Position numbers and translations under genes: made by a program. Below are positions 8,203-15,272 of a stretch of DNA of 16,305 nt, piece by piece. Source of the stretch: Pseudomonadota bacterium (GTDB lineage: Bacteria > Pseudomonadota > Alphaproteobacteria > UBA2966 > CAIVPW01); NCBI GenBank assembly GCA_027625125.1, contig JAQBXG010000013.1, forward strand, positions 1 to 16,305, read 5' to 3'. The notes below the pieces were generated by a model. It saw nothing but the letters and a program-made list of their open reading frames with translations. It did no database searches and was not told the origin of the DNA. Every line of letters starts with the position of its first letter. Within the stretch, counting starts at the first letter, position 1.

Positions 8203-9897
8203 CTATGCCGTCGCCGCCCTGCGGGCCGCATACTTTGCCTCCTCCTCTTCGACAAGTTCCTTCTTGGACAACTTGCCCACCATGGTTTTCGGCAGTTCAT
8301 CGCGGAATTCGATTTCTTTCGGCATCTCATGACGCCCGATCCGTGCCGACAGGAACTCCAGCAGCGTGTCCGCGACCAGTTTCTTGCCTGCCGCCAGCTT
8401 TACGAATGCCTTTACGGCCTGGCCGCGAACCTCGTCGGGAATACCGATGACGATGACCTCGGCCACCGCGTCGTGTTCATAGATGGCTTCCTCGACGGTG
8501 CGGGGATAGACATTGAATCCGCCGACCAGAATCAGATCCTTGATCCTGTCGATCAGAAACACATACCCGTCGTCGTCCATGTAACCGATGTCCCCGGTAC
8601 GCAGCCGTCCCGCCCGCAGGGTATTGGCGGTTTCCTCCGGCTGGTTCCAATACCCGGACATCACCTGCGGCCCCGAAACATGGATCTCGCCGCGCTCTCC
8701 CAGCCCCAACTTTCGTTCCGGGTCTTCGGGATCGAAGACTTCGATGACCGTGCGCGGCAACGGCACGCCGATCGAGGCGGCCTTGTTCACGCCGTACAGC
8801 GGATTGCACACGGCGACCGGCGAAGTTTCGGTCAGCCCATAGCCTTCGACCAGCTTGCACGACGAAAGCGCCTCAAACCTCTCCTTCACTTCAACCGGAA
8901 GCGGCGCGCCGCCAGAGATACAGAACTTGATCGACGTAAGGTCCAGCTCGGGCAACAGCGGCGACTGGTTGATTGCAGCGAACATCGTCGGTACGCCGGG
9001 CACCAGCGTCGGGCGCTTCTTGTGAATGTCCTTCAACACCGCACCCAGATTGAAGCGCGGATGCATCAGAATCTCGCCGCCGATCAGCAATGCCAGGTTC
9101 ATCACCACCGACATCGCAAAAACATGAAAGAACGGCAGCGCCCCCATCATGCGTTCCTGCCCGTATTCGACGCCGACCAACCAGTGCCGCGCCTGCTGTG
9201 CGTTGGCATACAAATTGGCATGGCTCAGCATCGCACCTTTCGGCACCCCGGTCGTGCCGCCGGTGTACTGGAGCACTGCGATATCGTGTTCGGGGTCGAG
9301 ATCGACGTCGACGGGACCGCCGTCGTTTGCGATCAGTTCGGCGAACGTCAACTCCGATTCGTCCCGCCGCGTTTTCGCAATGTCGGCCCGCTTCAGCAAC
9401 GGAAAAAGAACGCTCTTCGGAAACGGCAACACCTCTTGCATCGTGCCGACAACCAGCTTCGCCAACGGCGCGCCGTTCAACAGCGATCGGATCTTCGGGT
9501 ACAGAACTTCCAGGTCCATCGTCACGATGATCTCGGTGCCCGAATCCTCGATCTGGTGACGCAGCTGCGCGGCGGAATACAGCGGGCTGTACGCCACGAC
9601 AATCCCGCCCGCCCGCAACACGCCGAAATAGCTGATGACGAACTGCGGGCAATTCGGAAGGAACAGGCCGACCCTGGTTCCTTTCTTCACCCCCAATTCC
9701 TGAAATCCGCGCGCTGCCCGGTCGACCAGCCGGCCAAGCTCCCGATAGGTAAACTTGCGGCCCAGAAAATCGATGCACGGGCGGTCGGGGAACCGGGCCG
9801 CGGAATCGTCGATCACGGCGGTCATCGGACGCGCGACCAATTCCGCGTCCCATGCCACACCGTCCGGATACCCGGCCAGCCACGGATATTCAGCCAT
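8203..9897 (-). CDS. fadD: Long-chain acyl-CoA ligase (FadD-type AMP-forming synthetase)
   Basis: The 564-residue ANL-superfamily enzyme activates fatty acids to acyl-CoA via an acyl-AMP. Motifs in order are the ATP-binding loop YTGGTTGVPKGAMLSHANL (211-229), FHVFAMSVVMN, SGGAPLP (328-334), GYGLTETSP (352-360) and RTGDIGYMDDDGYVFLIDR (433-451). IKDLILVGGFNVYP (452-465) follows. The C-terminal lobe has DELPKTMVGKLSKKEL with catalytic Lys542. The start is ATG 9897, preceded by GGGGAG; an upstream open frame to 10206 covers the divergent promoter region and has no conserved sequence. P536-x4-G541-K542 matches the P-x4-G-K motif recognised by protein acetyltransferase Pat in acyl-CoA synthetases. 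It is followed by the deacylase gene and is divergent from the hot-dog protein gene. Chain-length preference is not readable. Confidence 0.93.
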   Translation of the reverse strand: MAEYPWLAGYPDGVAWDAELVARPMTAVIDDSAARFPDRPCIDFLGRKFTYRELGRLVDRAARGFQELGVKKGTRVGLFLPNCPQFVISYFGVLRAGGIVVAYSPLYSAAQLRHQIEDSGTEIIVTMDLEVLYPKIRSLLNGAPLAKLVVGTMQEVLPFPKSVLFPLLKRADIAKTRRDESELTFAELIANDGGPVDVDLDPEHDIAVLQYTGGTTGVPKGAMLSHANLYANAQQARHWLVGVEYGQERMMGALPFFHVFAMSVVMNLALLIGGEILMHPRFNLGAVLKDIHKKRPTLVPGVPTMFAAINQSPLLPELDLTSIKFCISGGAPLPVEVKERFEALSSCKLVEGYGLTETSPVAVCNPLYGVNKAASIGVPLPRTVIEVFDPEDPERKLGLGERGEIHVSGPQVMSGYWNQPEETANTLRAGRLRTGDIGYMDDDGYVFLIDRIKDLILVGGFNVYPRTVEEAIYEHDAVAEVIVIGIPDEVRGQAVKAFVKLAAGKKLVADTLLEFLSARIGRHEMPKEIEFRDELPKTMVGKLSKKELVEEEEAKYAARRAATA

Positions 9898-9924
9898 ACG
9901 CTCCCCGAATCGCTGTCTCCGGCC

Positions 9925-9954
9925 ATCGTAGCCGCATGCCGCTCCCGGCGACAA
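9925..9954 (-). promoter_or_regulatory. Candidate fadD promoter
   Basis: On the minus strand TTGTCG (9954-9949) and TACGAT (9930-9925) are 18 bases apart. Transcription would start near 9918, about 20 bases before the fadD ATG. The match is weak; it is the best pair I see in the 136-base divergent region. Confidence 0.2.
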
Positions 9955-9970
9955 TCCGGCAATGGCCAAC

Positions 9971-9998
9971 TTGCGAATCCCGGCGGGACGGCCATACT
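9971..9998 (+). promoter_or_regulatory. Candidate promoter of the hot-dog/sua5/FAD-enzyme run
   Basis: TTGCGA (9971-9976) and CATACT (9993-9998) are 16 bases apart. Transcription would start near 10005, downstream of the ATG at 9962. If the promoter is real, the coding start must be TTG 10034. Confidence 0.28.
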
Positions 9999-10024
9999 CC
10001 GCCCGACTTTCGCCATCCCGCCGG
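9980..10024 (+). repeat. 9-base inverted repeat in the fadD/hot-dog divergent region
   Basis: CCGGCGGGA (9980-9988) and TCCCGCCGG (10016-10024) are perfect inverted copies separated by 27 bases. The right arm runs into the GGAG (10023-10026) that serves the TTG start at 10034. It could be an operator pair, or a hairpin masking the ribosome site if transcription starts upstream of 9980. GC-rich DNA makes a chance origin possible. Confidence 0.35.
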
Positions 10025-10033
10025 AGAATCGGA

Positions 10034-10807
10034 TTGAGTCCCGAAAAAGGTTCCGCCGCAGGCAACGACCTGCCTGAATGGAGCACGGCAATCACCGCTG
10101 CCCGCCAGCAGCAGTACGGCGACGCGAGCGGCGCCGATTCCGGCCTTTTCGGCGGCGCCGCCAATCCGACGATCCTGTGTACCGACTGCCTGCTGACATT
10201 GCGCAAGGCGCGGATTCGCCTCGATCAGACGATTCAGGTTTCGCAGCGCCTGGCCCAGCATCGTCCGGTGGCAATCGACGAGCCGTTGCTCGTCCGTGGT
10301 CAGGGCCGCACCGAAGCCTCGCCAAAGGGCGCCGACCGGACCACGGCGGCGTTCCAGTTTCTGGATCGCGACGGAGAGATTGTCGTCAAGGCCGAGACCG
10401 TTACGCTCGCGGCGAACCCCGACGCCCTGCGCACGCGAGAACTCGCCGCATCCGACCCGTCCGGCCTGCGACTGCGAAGCCGCAAGCTCCTTACGCCGAC
10501 CCACGTCCAGTCCTACTCGGCGGAAACCGCCACCCGTATCCATTTCGATCCGGCTTATGCCGTGCGCTACGGGCTGCGGGCGCCGGTCGCGCCGGGGCTG
10601 TTCGCGGTTGCGTGGTCGATGGATATGCTGCCCGAGATCGAGGCGGTCGAATCGTTCTCGCTGCTCGCCAACTTCGGCGCGCCCCTGTTCTGGGATGACG
10701 GCGTCGATATCCTTGGCGGCGATGCCGCCGACGGCCGGATGGATCTGCGGTTCGTCAGCTCGGCCGGCGCCGTAGTTGCGACCGTCGCCCTCAGCCGCGG
10801 CGTTTAG
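10034..10807 (+). CDS. Double hot-dog, HTD2/MaoC-like dehydratase-family protein with altered active site
   Basis: The frame is open from ATG 9962. I prefer TTG 10034 because GGAG lies 7 bases upstream and residues before it look non-coding, giving 257 residues. The C-terminal half (about 150-257) has THVQSYSAETATRIHFDPAYA (given at 156-176; key residues Ser162, His170, Asp172) then GLRAPVAPGLFAVAW. This resembles the hydratase motif of HTD2/FAS1-like dehydratases (N-x-H-R-I-H-x-D). The N-terminal half (about 15-125) looks like a second, degenerate hot-dog. Such proteins hydrate or dehydrate acyl thioesters, but Thr165 and Thr167 replace the expected Asn/Asp and His/Asn, so catalysis is doubtful. 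It is divergent from fadD and followed 3 bases later by sua5. Family assignment is moderate; substrate unknown. Confidence 0.75.
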   Translation: MSPEKGSAAGNDLPEWSTAITAARQQQYGDASGADSGLFGGAANPTILCTDCLLTLRKARIRLDQTIQVSQRLAQHRPVAIDEPLLVRGQGRTEASPKGADRTTAAFQFLDRDGEIVVKAETVTLAANPDALRTRELAASDPSGLRLRSRKLLTPTHVQSYSAETATRIHFDPAYAVRYGLRAPVAPGLFAVAWSMDMLPEIEAVESFSLLANFGAPLFWDDGVDILGGDAADGRMDLRFVSSAGAVVATVALSRGV

Positions 10808-10810
10808 CAC

Positions 10811-11794
10811 TTGGCCGCCACGACTGCATCGTCGCTGGCCGCGCCGACCGCCGACGCCCTGGCGCGAGCGGCCGACCGGATTCGCGCCGGCGGCCTGGTC
10901 GCCTTCCCGACCGAAACGGTCTATGGCCTCGGGGCCGACGCCACCAACGCCGCCGCCGTGCAGCGCCTTTTCCGCGTCAAGGGCCGCCCGGCGCTCAATC
11001 CGCTGATCGTCCATGTCGCCGACGCAGCCGCCGCGGCCGCAGTCGCGACATGGTCTGAGCCGGCCCATCGACTGGCGGCGGCGTTTTGGCCCGGCGCGCT
11101 GACGCTGGTCCTGCCGCATCCTGCGCATTCTTCTCTGGCCGCCGCCGTGACGGCCGGCCAGCGCACCGTCGCCGTCCGGGTGCCCGGCCATTCCATCGCC
11201 CTCGACTTGCTTCGCCGGTGCGGCGTACCGCTCGCCGCGCCCAGCGCCAACCGTTCGGGGCGGGTCAGTCCGACGACCGCCGCGCACGTGGCAGGCGATC
11301 TGGGCGATGCCGTCGACATGATTCTGGATGCCGGCCCAACCCTGCTCGGCATCGAATCAACCGTGGTCGCGCTCGTTGCGACCAAAGCGCAACTGCTTCG
11401 CCCCGGCGGGATTCCTCGCGCAGCGGTCGAGGCCGTCTTGGGAGCGCCGCTCACGGCCCCGACCGATGACACATTGCGCGCCCCGGGCATGCTCGCCAGC
11501 CACTACGCGCCGGTCGCGCCCGTGCGCCTCGATGCGATCGGCGCCGGACCGGGCGAGGCACTGCTCGCGTTCGGTCCGGACGCGCCCACGGCGCCGGGTC
11601 CGGCCCTCAATCTCAGCCCCACCGGCGATCTCGCCGAGGCCGCCGCGCGGCTCTATGCCGCGCTCCGCGACCTGGACCGGCCGGAGGTTGCGGGCATCGC
11701 GGTGATGCCGATTCCCGATACCGGTATCGGCGCGGCGATCAACGACCGGCTGCGCCGCGCCGCCGCGCCACGTTCCGCGAAACCGCACCGATGA
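10811..11794 (+). CDS. sua5: L-threonylcarbamoyladenylate synthase, Sua5 type
   Basis: This enzyme makes threonylcarbamoyl-AMP from threonine, bicarbonate and ATP, the first step of the t6A37 modification of ANN-decoding tRNAs. The 327-residue length shows the two-domain Sua5 form rather than short TsaC/YrdC. The YrdC domain (about 13-200) has GGLVAFPTETVYGLGADA (27-44), the K-x-R triad KGRP (57-60) with NPLIVH, FWPGALTLVL, and APSANRSGRVSPT (143-155) containing the S-x-N signature. The linker has APGMLASHYAP (224-234), followed by the Rossmann-like Sua5 domain to about 315. The start is TTG 10811, three bases after the preceding stop, with no independent ribosome site, suggesting coupling. 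Its stop overlaps the next start as ATGA. Confidence 0.93.
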   Translation: MAATTASSLAAPTADALARAADRIRAGGLVAFPTETVYGLGADATNAAAVQRLFRVKGRPALNPLIVHVADAAAAAAVATWSEPAHRLAAAFWPGALTLVLPHPAHSSLAAAVTAGQRTVAVRVPGHSIALDLLRRCGVPLAAPSANRSGRVSPTTAAHVAGDLGDAVDMILDAGPTLLGIESTVVALVATKAQLLRPGGIPRAAVEAVLGAPLTAPTDDTLRAPGMLASHYAPVAPVRLDAIGAGPGEALLAFGPDAPTAPGPALNLSPTGDLAEAAARLYAALRDLDRPEVAGIAVMPIPDTGIGAAINDRLRRAAAPRSAKPHR

Positions 11795-13227
11795 CCACTG
11801 CCCCGCACGCGAGACTGTTGGCGCGACTGCGGAAGATCGTCGGCGACTCCGGTTGGGTCCATGGGAGCGCCGCCGAGCCGTATCTGGCCGAACAGCGCGG
11901 GCGCTACCGCGGCGAAGCCGCGGCGGTCCTGCGTCCCGGCTCGACTGCAGAGGTCGCCGAGATCGTCCGCGCCTGCGCCGAACACCGCGTCGCCATCGTG
12001 CCCCAGGGCGGCAACACGGGACTGGTCGGCGGCGCCGTCGCCGCACGCGGCCAAATTCTGGTGAACCTGTCGCGCATGAATCTTATCCGCGCCTTGGACC
12101 CGGTCGGACGCACGGTTTCGGTCGAGGCGGGCTGCATCCTCGCCGATCTGCAGGCCGCCGCCGCCGACGCCCGGTGTCTGTTCCCGCTCAGCCTCGGGGC
12201 CGATGGCAGTTGCCAGATCGGCGGCAATCTCGCCACCAATGCCGGCGGCGTGCACGTCCTCGGGTACGGCACGACACGGTCGCTCACCCTCGGCCTCGAG
12301 GTCGTACTCCCCGACGGCCGGGTCTGGAACGGCCTGCGAACGTTGATAAAAGACAACAGCGGCTACGATCTCAAACATCTGTTCATCGGGTCCGAGGGAA
12401 CGCTGGGCATCATCACCGCGGCGACACTGCGCTTGTTTCCGGCGCCGGCCCGTACCGTCACGGCGATGGCGGCGGCCCGATCCCTCACTGCGGCCGGTTC
12501 GGCATTGGCGGCGCTGCAACAGGCCACCGGCAACCGAATGGTCGCGTGCGAGGTGTTGTCGGCGCGCGCGATGGAGTTCACGCTCCGGCATCTTGCCGAT
12601 GCCCGCCCGCCGTTCGCCAAGGCCGTGCCCTGGGCGATGCTGACTGAATTCCATGGCGGCGACGGCCTGCGCGCCGAGGTCGAGGAAGGCCTTGCGGCCC
12701 TGTTGGAAGGCGGCGTCCTCGACGACGCCATCGTCGCCGACTCCTCGGCCCAGGCGGCGGCCCTGTGGCGTTTGCGCGAGGGCGTCCCGTCGGCGCAGGG
12801 GATCGAGGGCGGCAGCATCAAACACGACATTTCAGTGCCGCCGGCGCAGATGGAAGCTTTCGTCGATCGCGCGACCCGGGCTGTCGAGGCGGCATCCCCC
12901 GGCGTTCGCGTCGTCGCCTTCGGCCACCTCGGCGACGGCAATCTGCACTTCAACCTTTCGCAACCAGTGCATTCGGACCGCAACACGTTCGCAGCCGAAG
13001 GAGAAAAGCTGAACCAAATCGTGCACAAAATTGCCGTCGAACTCGGCGGCAGTATCAGCGCCGAGCACGGCATCGGTCTGGCAAAGGCCGCGGAGCTTGC
13101 GCGCCTCTACGCCCCCGTCGAAATCGATCTGATGCGGTCGGTGAAGCGGGCGCTCGATCCCGCCGGCATCCTCAATCCGGGCAAGATTCTGGGCGACGAC
13201 GACCCTACGACGCCGCCCACAACGTGA
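11791..13227 (+). CDS. FAD-dependent 2-hydroxyacid dehydrogenase (D-2-hydroxyglutarate dehydrogenase/GlcD-like)
   Basis: The 478-residue enzyme belongs to the PCMH (vanillyl-alcohol oxidase) flavoprotein superfamily. The FAD domain spans about 45-220 with VPQGGNTGLVGGAV (70-83), LGADGSCQIGGNLATNAGG (135-153) and FIGSEGTLGIITAATLRLFP (198-217). The C-terminal substrate domain has the metal-site residues His379 and His386 in FGHLGDGNLHFN (377-388) and Glu425 in SAEHGIG (423-429). Lys344 is in GGSIKHDISVP, and the end is DPAGILNPGKIL. The opening GWVHGSAAEPYLAEQRGRYRG resembles D-2-hydroxyglutarate or D-lactate dehydrogenases. The exact substrate cannot be fixed by sequence. The start ATG overlaps the sua5 stop (ATGA). 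The 3' end overlaps the convergent cyclase gene by 23 bases. Confidence 0.9.
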   Translation: MTTAPHARLLARLRKIVGDSGWVHGSAAEPYLAEQRGRYRGEAAAVLRPGSTAEVAEIVRACAEHRVAIVPQGGNTGLVGGAVAARGQILVNLSRMNLIRALDPVGRTVSVEAGCILADLQAAAADARCLFPLSLGADGSCQIGGNLATNAGGVHVLGYGTTRSLTLGLEVVLPDGRVWNGLRTLIKDNSGYDLKHLFIGSEGTLGIITAATLRLFPAPARTVTAMAAARSLTAAGSALAALQQATGNRMVACEVLSARAMEFTLRHLADARPPFAKAVPWAMLTEFHGGDGLRAEVEEGLAALLEGGVLDDAIVADSSAQAAALWRLREGVPSAQGIEGGSIKHDISVPPAQMEAFVDRATRAVEAASPGVRVVAFGHLGDGNLHFNLSQPVHSDRNTFAAEGEKLNQIVHKIAVELGGSISAEHGIGLAKAAELARLYAPVEIDLMRSVKRALDPAGILNPGKILGDDDPTTPPTT

Positions 13228-14395
13228 TCGGCTCGGGCACGCCCTTCATTTCAAACTGGCCCTTGTCCGCAAACTTGACGCCGGACCCCGAGGCAAGATC
13301 CTTGACGACCGGCGACACATAGACGCCGTCGGTAGCCGCCTTGTCGCAAATCCGCGCGGCGATTTGCACCGTGGTGCCGAACAGATCGCCGTCCTCGGCA
13401 ATCGGATGCCCGGCGTTGATGCCCACCCGAATGTGGAGCACAACTTCCTTGTCCCGGCTGCGCGCGCCTGCAAGCCCTGACTGAATGGCGATGCCGCACC
13501 TGACCGCGTCGGCGCTATTCGGAAACGATGCCATGATGCCGTCGCCGGTATGCTTGACCTCCGACCCGCGATGCTCCCGCAGCGCATTGCGGACCACTGT
13601 GTTATGCAGATGGACCATTTTTTGGGCGCCCGCGTCTCCCAACGTCTGGGTCATTTTGGTGGAGCCGACGATGTCGGTAAACAGCACCGCGACGGTGGCA
13701 TCCTGCTGTTCCGACGACGGCTTCCGAAAGATGTCCAGCGCCGCGGACAACGCCTTTCCCACTTTGATGTCGCCCGAGGCGAAACGCTGCATGGCTTCGC
13801 CGCCGGCGCGAAACATTTTCGCATAGGCCGGTTCCAGCAGGTACTCGTCGTACTTGGCGGCAAACTTCTTGGCCATATCCGGGCCCGACCCCAGCACAGC
13901 AACGCCGCTTTCAAGAATCTTCGCAAATTCGCCTGTGTTCAGTTTGTGGGAACGTCCGGCGGATTCGGCGGCGCCGGCCAGGAACAGATGGCATCCGAAT
14001 TTGGCGATGGAATCCAGTTCCATGCCGGACTTGCCGAGATCGGATATGGCGCTTTCCAGAAATCGCATCACATCGACCTTCGCCTTCTTGAACTCCTCGC
14101 CGCTCTCGTCGACTTCCTCATCCTCGTTTTCGTCGCCGGACTCGTCGCCCTCTTCCTCCACCTCCGGACCTTCGTCGCCATCGGTCTCCGGAAGGACGTC
14201 GTCCAGTGTCACCTTCTTCTTTTTTGCTCCGGCCTCTGCAGCGGGCGCGTCAGTGGCTTCGACGGCCGGCGCCTTCCTGTCACCCGCGGCCAGCAGTTCT
14301 TCGCGCAGCACCCTGATCTCCGCGCGCGAAATAAACAGCACCGTCAATATCCACACGCTGGCCACGAACGTGCCGACAAAAATGAGAATCTGCAT
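13205..14395 (-). CDS. Membrane-anchored class III adenylate/guanylate cyclase with acidic linker and unrecognised helical domain
   Basis: The 396-residue protein begins with one hydrophobic segment (about 2-22, ILIFVGTFVASVWILTVLF). A short basic/amphipathic part and a very acidic low-complexity stretch (about 64-101) follow. A mostly helical region of about 105-225 (FGCHLFLAGAAESAGRSH, FAAKYDEYLLEPAYAKMF) has no domain that I recognise. The class III cyclase domain (about 232-390) has VLFTDIVGST (Asp241), EVKHTGDGIMASF (Lys281, Asp285) and DLFGTTVQIAARIC (Asp337, Arg348). Both metal Asp and the Lys/Asp adenine pair are present, suggesting ATP and a cAMP product. The usual transition-state Asn is Gln344. 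The start is ATG 14395, with a distant GGAG 14 bases upstream. It follows a tail-anchored unknown gene by 65 bases and is probably co-transcribed with it. Confidence 0.88.
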   Translation of the reverse strand: MQILIFVGTFVASVWILTVLFISRAEIRVLREELLAAGDRKAPAVEATDAPAAEAGAKKKKVTLDDVLPETDGDEGPEVEEEGDESGDENEDEEVDESGEEFKKAKVDVMRFLESAISDLGKSGMELDSIAKFGCHLFLAGAAESAGRSHKLNTGEFAKILESGVAVLGSGPDMAKKFAAKYDEYLLEPAYAKMFRAGGEAMQRFASGDIKVGKALSAALDIFRKPSSEQQDATVAVLFTDIVGSTKMTQTLGDAGAQKMVHLHNTVVRNALREHRGSEVKHTGDGIMASFPNSADAVRCGIAIQSGLAGARSRDKEVVLHIRVGINAGHPIAEDGDLFGTTVQIAARICDKAATDGVYVSPVVKDLASGSGVKFADKGQFEMKGVPEPITLWAAS

Positions 14396-14414
14396 CAGGG
14401 CTTCGAGCGCTCCC

Positions 14415-14427
14415 CGGCGCTACGCCG
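14415..14427 (-). repeat. Small hairpin in the gap before the cyclase gene
   Basis: CGGCG and CGCCG, 5-base arms around CTA, lie in the 65-base spacer between the unknown gene and the cyclase gene. It has no U-run, so it is not a convincing terminator. The spacer otherwise shows nothing recognisable. Confidence 0.15.
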
Positions 14428-14460
14428 CGACCTGCTGCGACCAACGCCGCAGCACGTTGG

Positions 14461-15033
14461 TCACATGGTCCATGTGTACAAGAACGTCGTGGCGGTCGCG
14501 ATGCCGAAACTCGCTACCACGATCAGCATGAATTTCATCACGACGCGCGATGCGCGGATCGGTCGCCTCGGGACGTTGGCGGTCGCCTCTGAATCACCGC
14601 CGCCGGCTGAGTTTGCTGCCGCGACAAGGTCGTCGTCGACGTGAGTCTTGCGGCGGCGAAACAGAGACGAAACCCATCCCCGATGCACTTCCGGTTCATC
14701 GTCATCGTCGTCGTCCTCGTCGTCAAAGGGCGTAACGGCCGCCCCGCCGATCATCCGATCGCCGTCGCCGCCCGCGCCCGCGCCTCCGGCACGGTGTCCC
14801 TGCCCCTCACGCTTCGCCTTCCGCAGGCCGGCGGACATATAAACGGTCCGTTCGGTGGTTTCCCCGGTGCCGGGGTTGTGAATCTCCAGAACAACCCGGA
14901 CCCCCTCGACCCCGGCCTCCCGTTCCAGTCCCCTGGCATCTTCCAGCGCCGCGGTCTTGTCGCGCTCCCCGTATCTGGCGTCCAGATTCCAGCGCCCGCC
15001 GCGCCGCGAGTACACTTCGTAGTTGGTATCCAC
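14461..15033 (-). CDS. Tail-anchored protein of unknown family with acidic linker
   Basis: I do not recognise a named family. I chose GTG 15033 (190 residues): the sequence then begins DTNYEVYSRRGGRWNLDARY and a GGA-containing stretch precedes it. The frame is open to 15114, where a longer 217-residue form could start, but the added residues look non-coding. Residues 4-67 look like a small alpha/beta domain (NYEVYSRRGGRWNL, then a helix KTAALEDARGLEREA, then VRVVLEIHNPGTGETTERTVY). A Gly/Arg-rich linker follows, then an acidic run DDEDDDDDDEPE (104-115) and a basic patch LFRRRKTH (124-131). The C-terminal hydrophobic segment is about 166-187 (MKFMLIVVASFGIATATTFLY), suggesting a cytoplasmic domain anchored at its tail. 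It lies just upstream of the cyclase on the same strand, so a role in the cyclase's signalling is plausible but unproven. Confidence 0.7.
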   Translation of the reverse strand: MDTNYEVYSRRGGRWNLDARYGERDKTAALEDARGLEREAGVEGVRVVLEIHNPGTGETTERTVYMSAGLRKAKREGQGHRAGGAGAGGDGDRMIGGAAVTPFDDEDDDDDDEPEVHRGWVSSLFRRRKTHVDDDLVAAANSAGGGDSEATANVPRRPIRASRVVMKFMLIVVASFGIATATTFLYTWTM

Positions 15034-15089
15034 CGCGGGGTTCCGATCCCTGCTCGTTCCGGGTGTTGGACCCGAAATCGGCCCGAGTT

Positions 15090-15190
15090 TTCCCGCTCGC
15101 GAGTGCGAATGCAAGGGACGGCGGGCAATTTCGTGATTTGTGCACCCTTTGGCTGCGAAGGTCGGGCAAGCTTGAAACCGCGAGCGGGAA
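15090..15190. promoter_or_regulatory. 12-base motif, inverted copies upstream of two divergent genes
   Basis: TTCCCGCTCGCG (15090-15101) and CGCGAGCGGGAA (15179-15190) are perfect inverted copies separated by 77 bases. Each divergent gene therefore has CGCGAGCGGGAA upstream in its own reading direction: 56 bases before the GTG at 15033 and 82 bases before the aldolase ATG. The left copy also contains the 8-base palindrome CTCGCGAG (15096-15103). It may be a shared operator. The rest of the 239-base gap 15034-15272 shows no gene. Confidence 0.45.
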
Positions 15191-15200
15191 CGGGTAGTGA
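15172..15200 (+). promoter_or_regulatory. Candidate aldolase promoter
   Basis: TTGAAA (15172-15177) matches five of six -35 bases. TAGTGA (15195-15200) at 17 bases is a poor -10. The spacer contains the right copy of the 12-base motif. A second candidate -35, TTGACC (15224-15229), has no good -10 and would leave almost no leader. Confidence 0.2.
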
Positions 15201-15272
15201 ATCCTTGGGGGCGGCAATGGCAGTTGACCCGGCGCGCGTGCCGGCATTGATCAGAGGGGATCGAAAAAACCT

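Noticed and set aside
9898..10206. N-terminal extension of FadD to 10206
   Set aside because: The extra 103 residues run through the divergent promoter region and into the hot-dog gene; homologues begin at the MAEYPWL segment, which has a GGGGAG site.
14077..14206. Acidic-codon run in the cyclase gene considered as a DNA repeat array
   Set aside because: The repeated look comes from mixed Asp/Glu codons without a fixed unit length; it is a low-complexity linker, not a tandem repeat.
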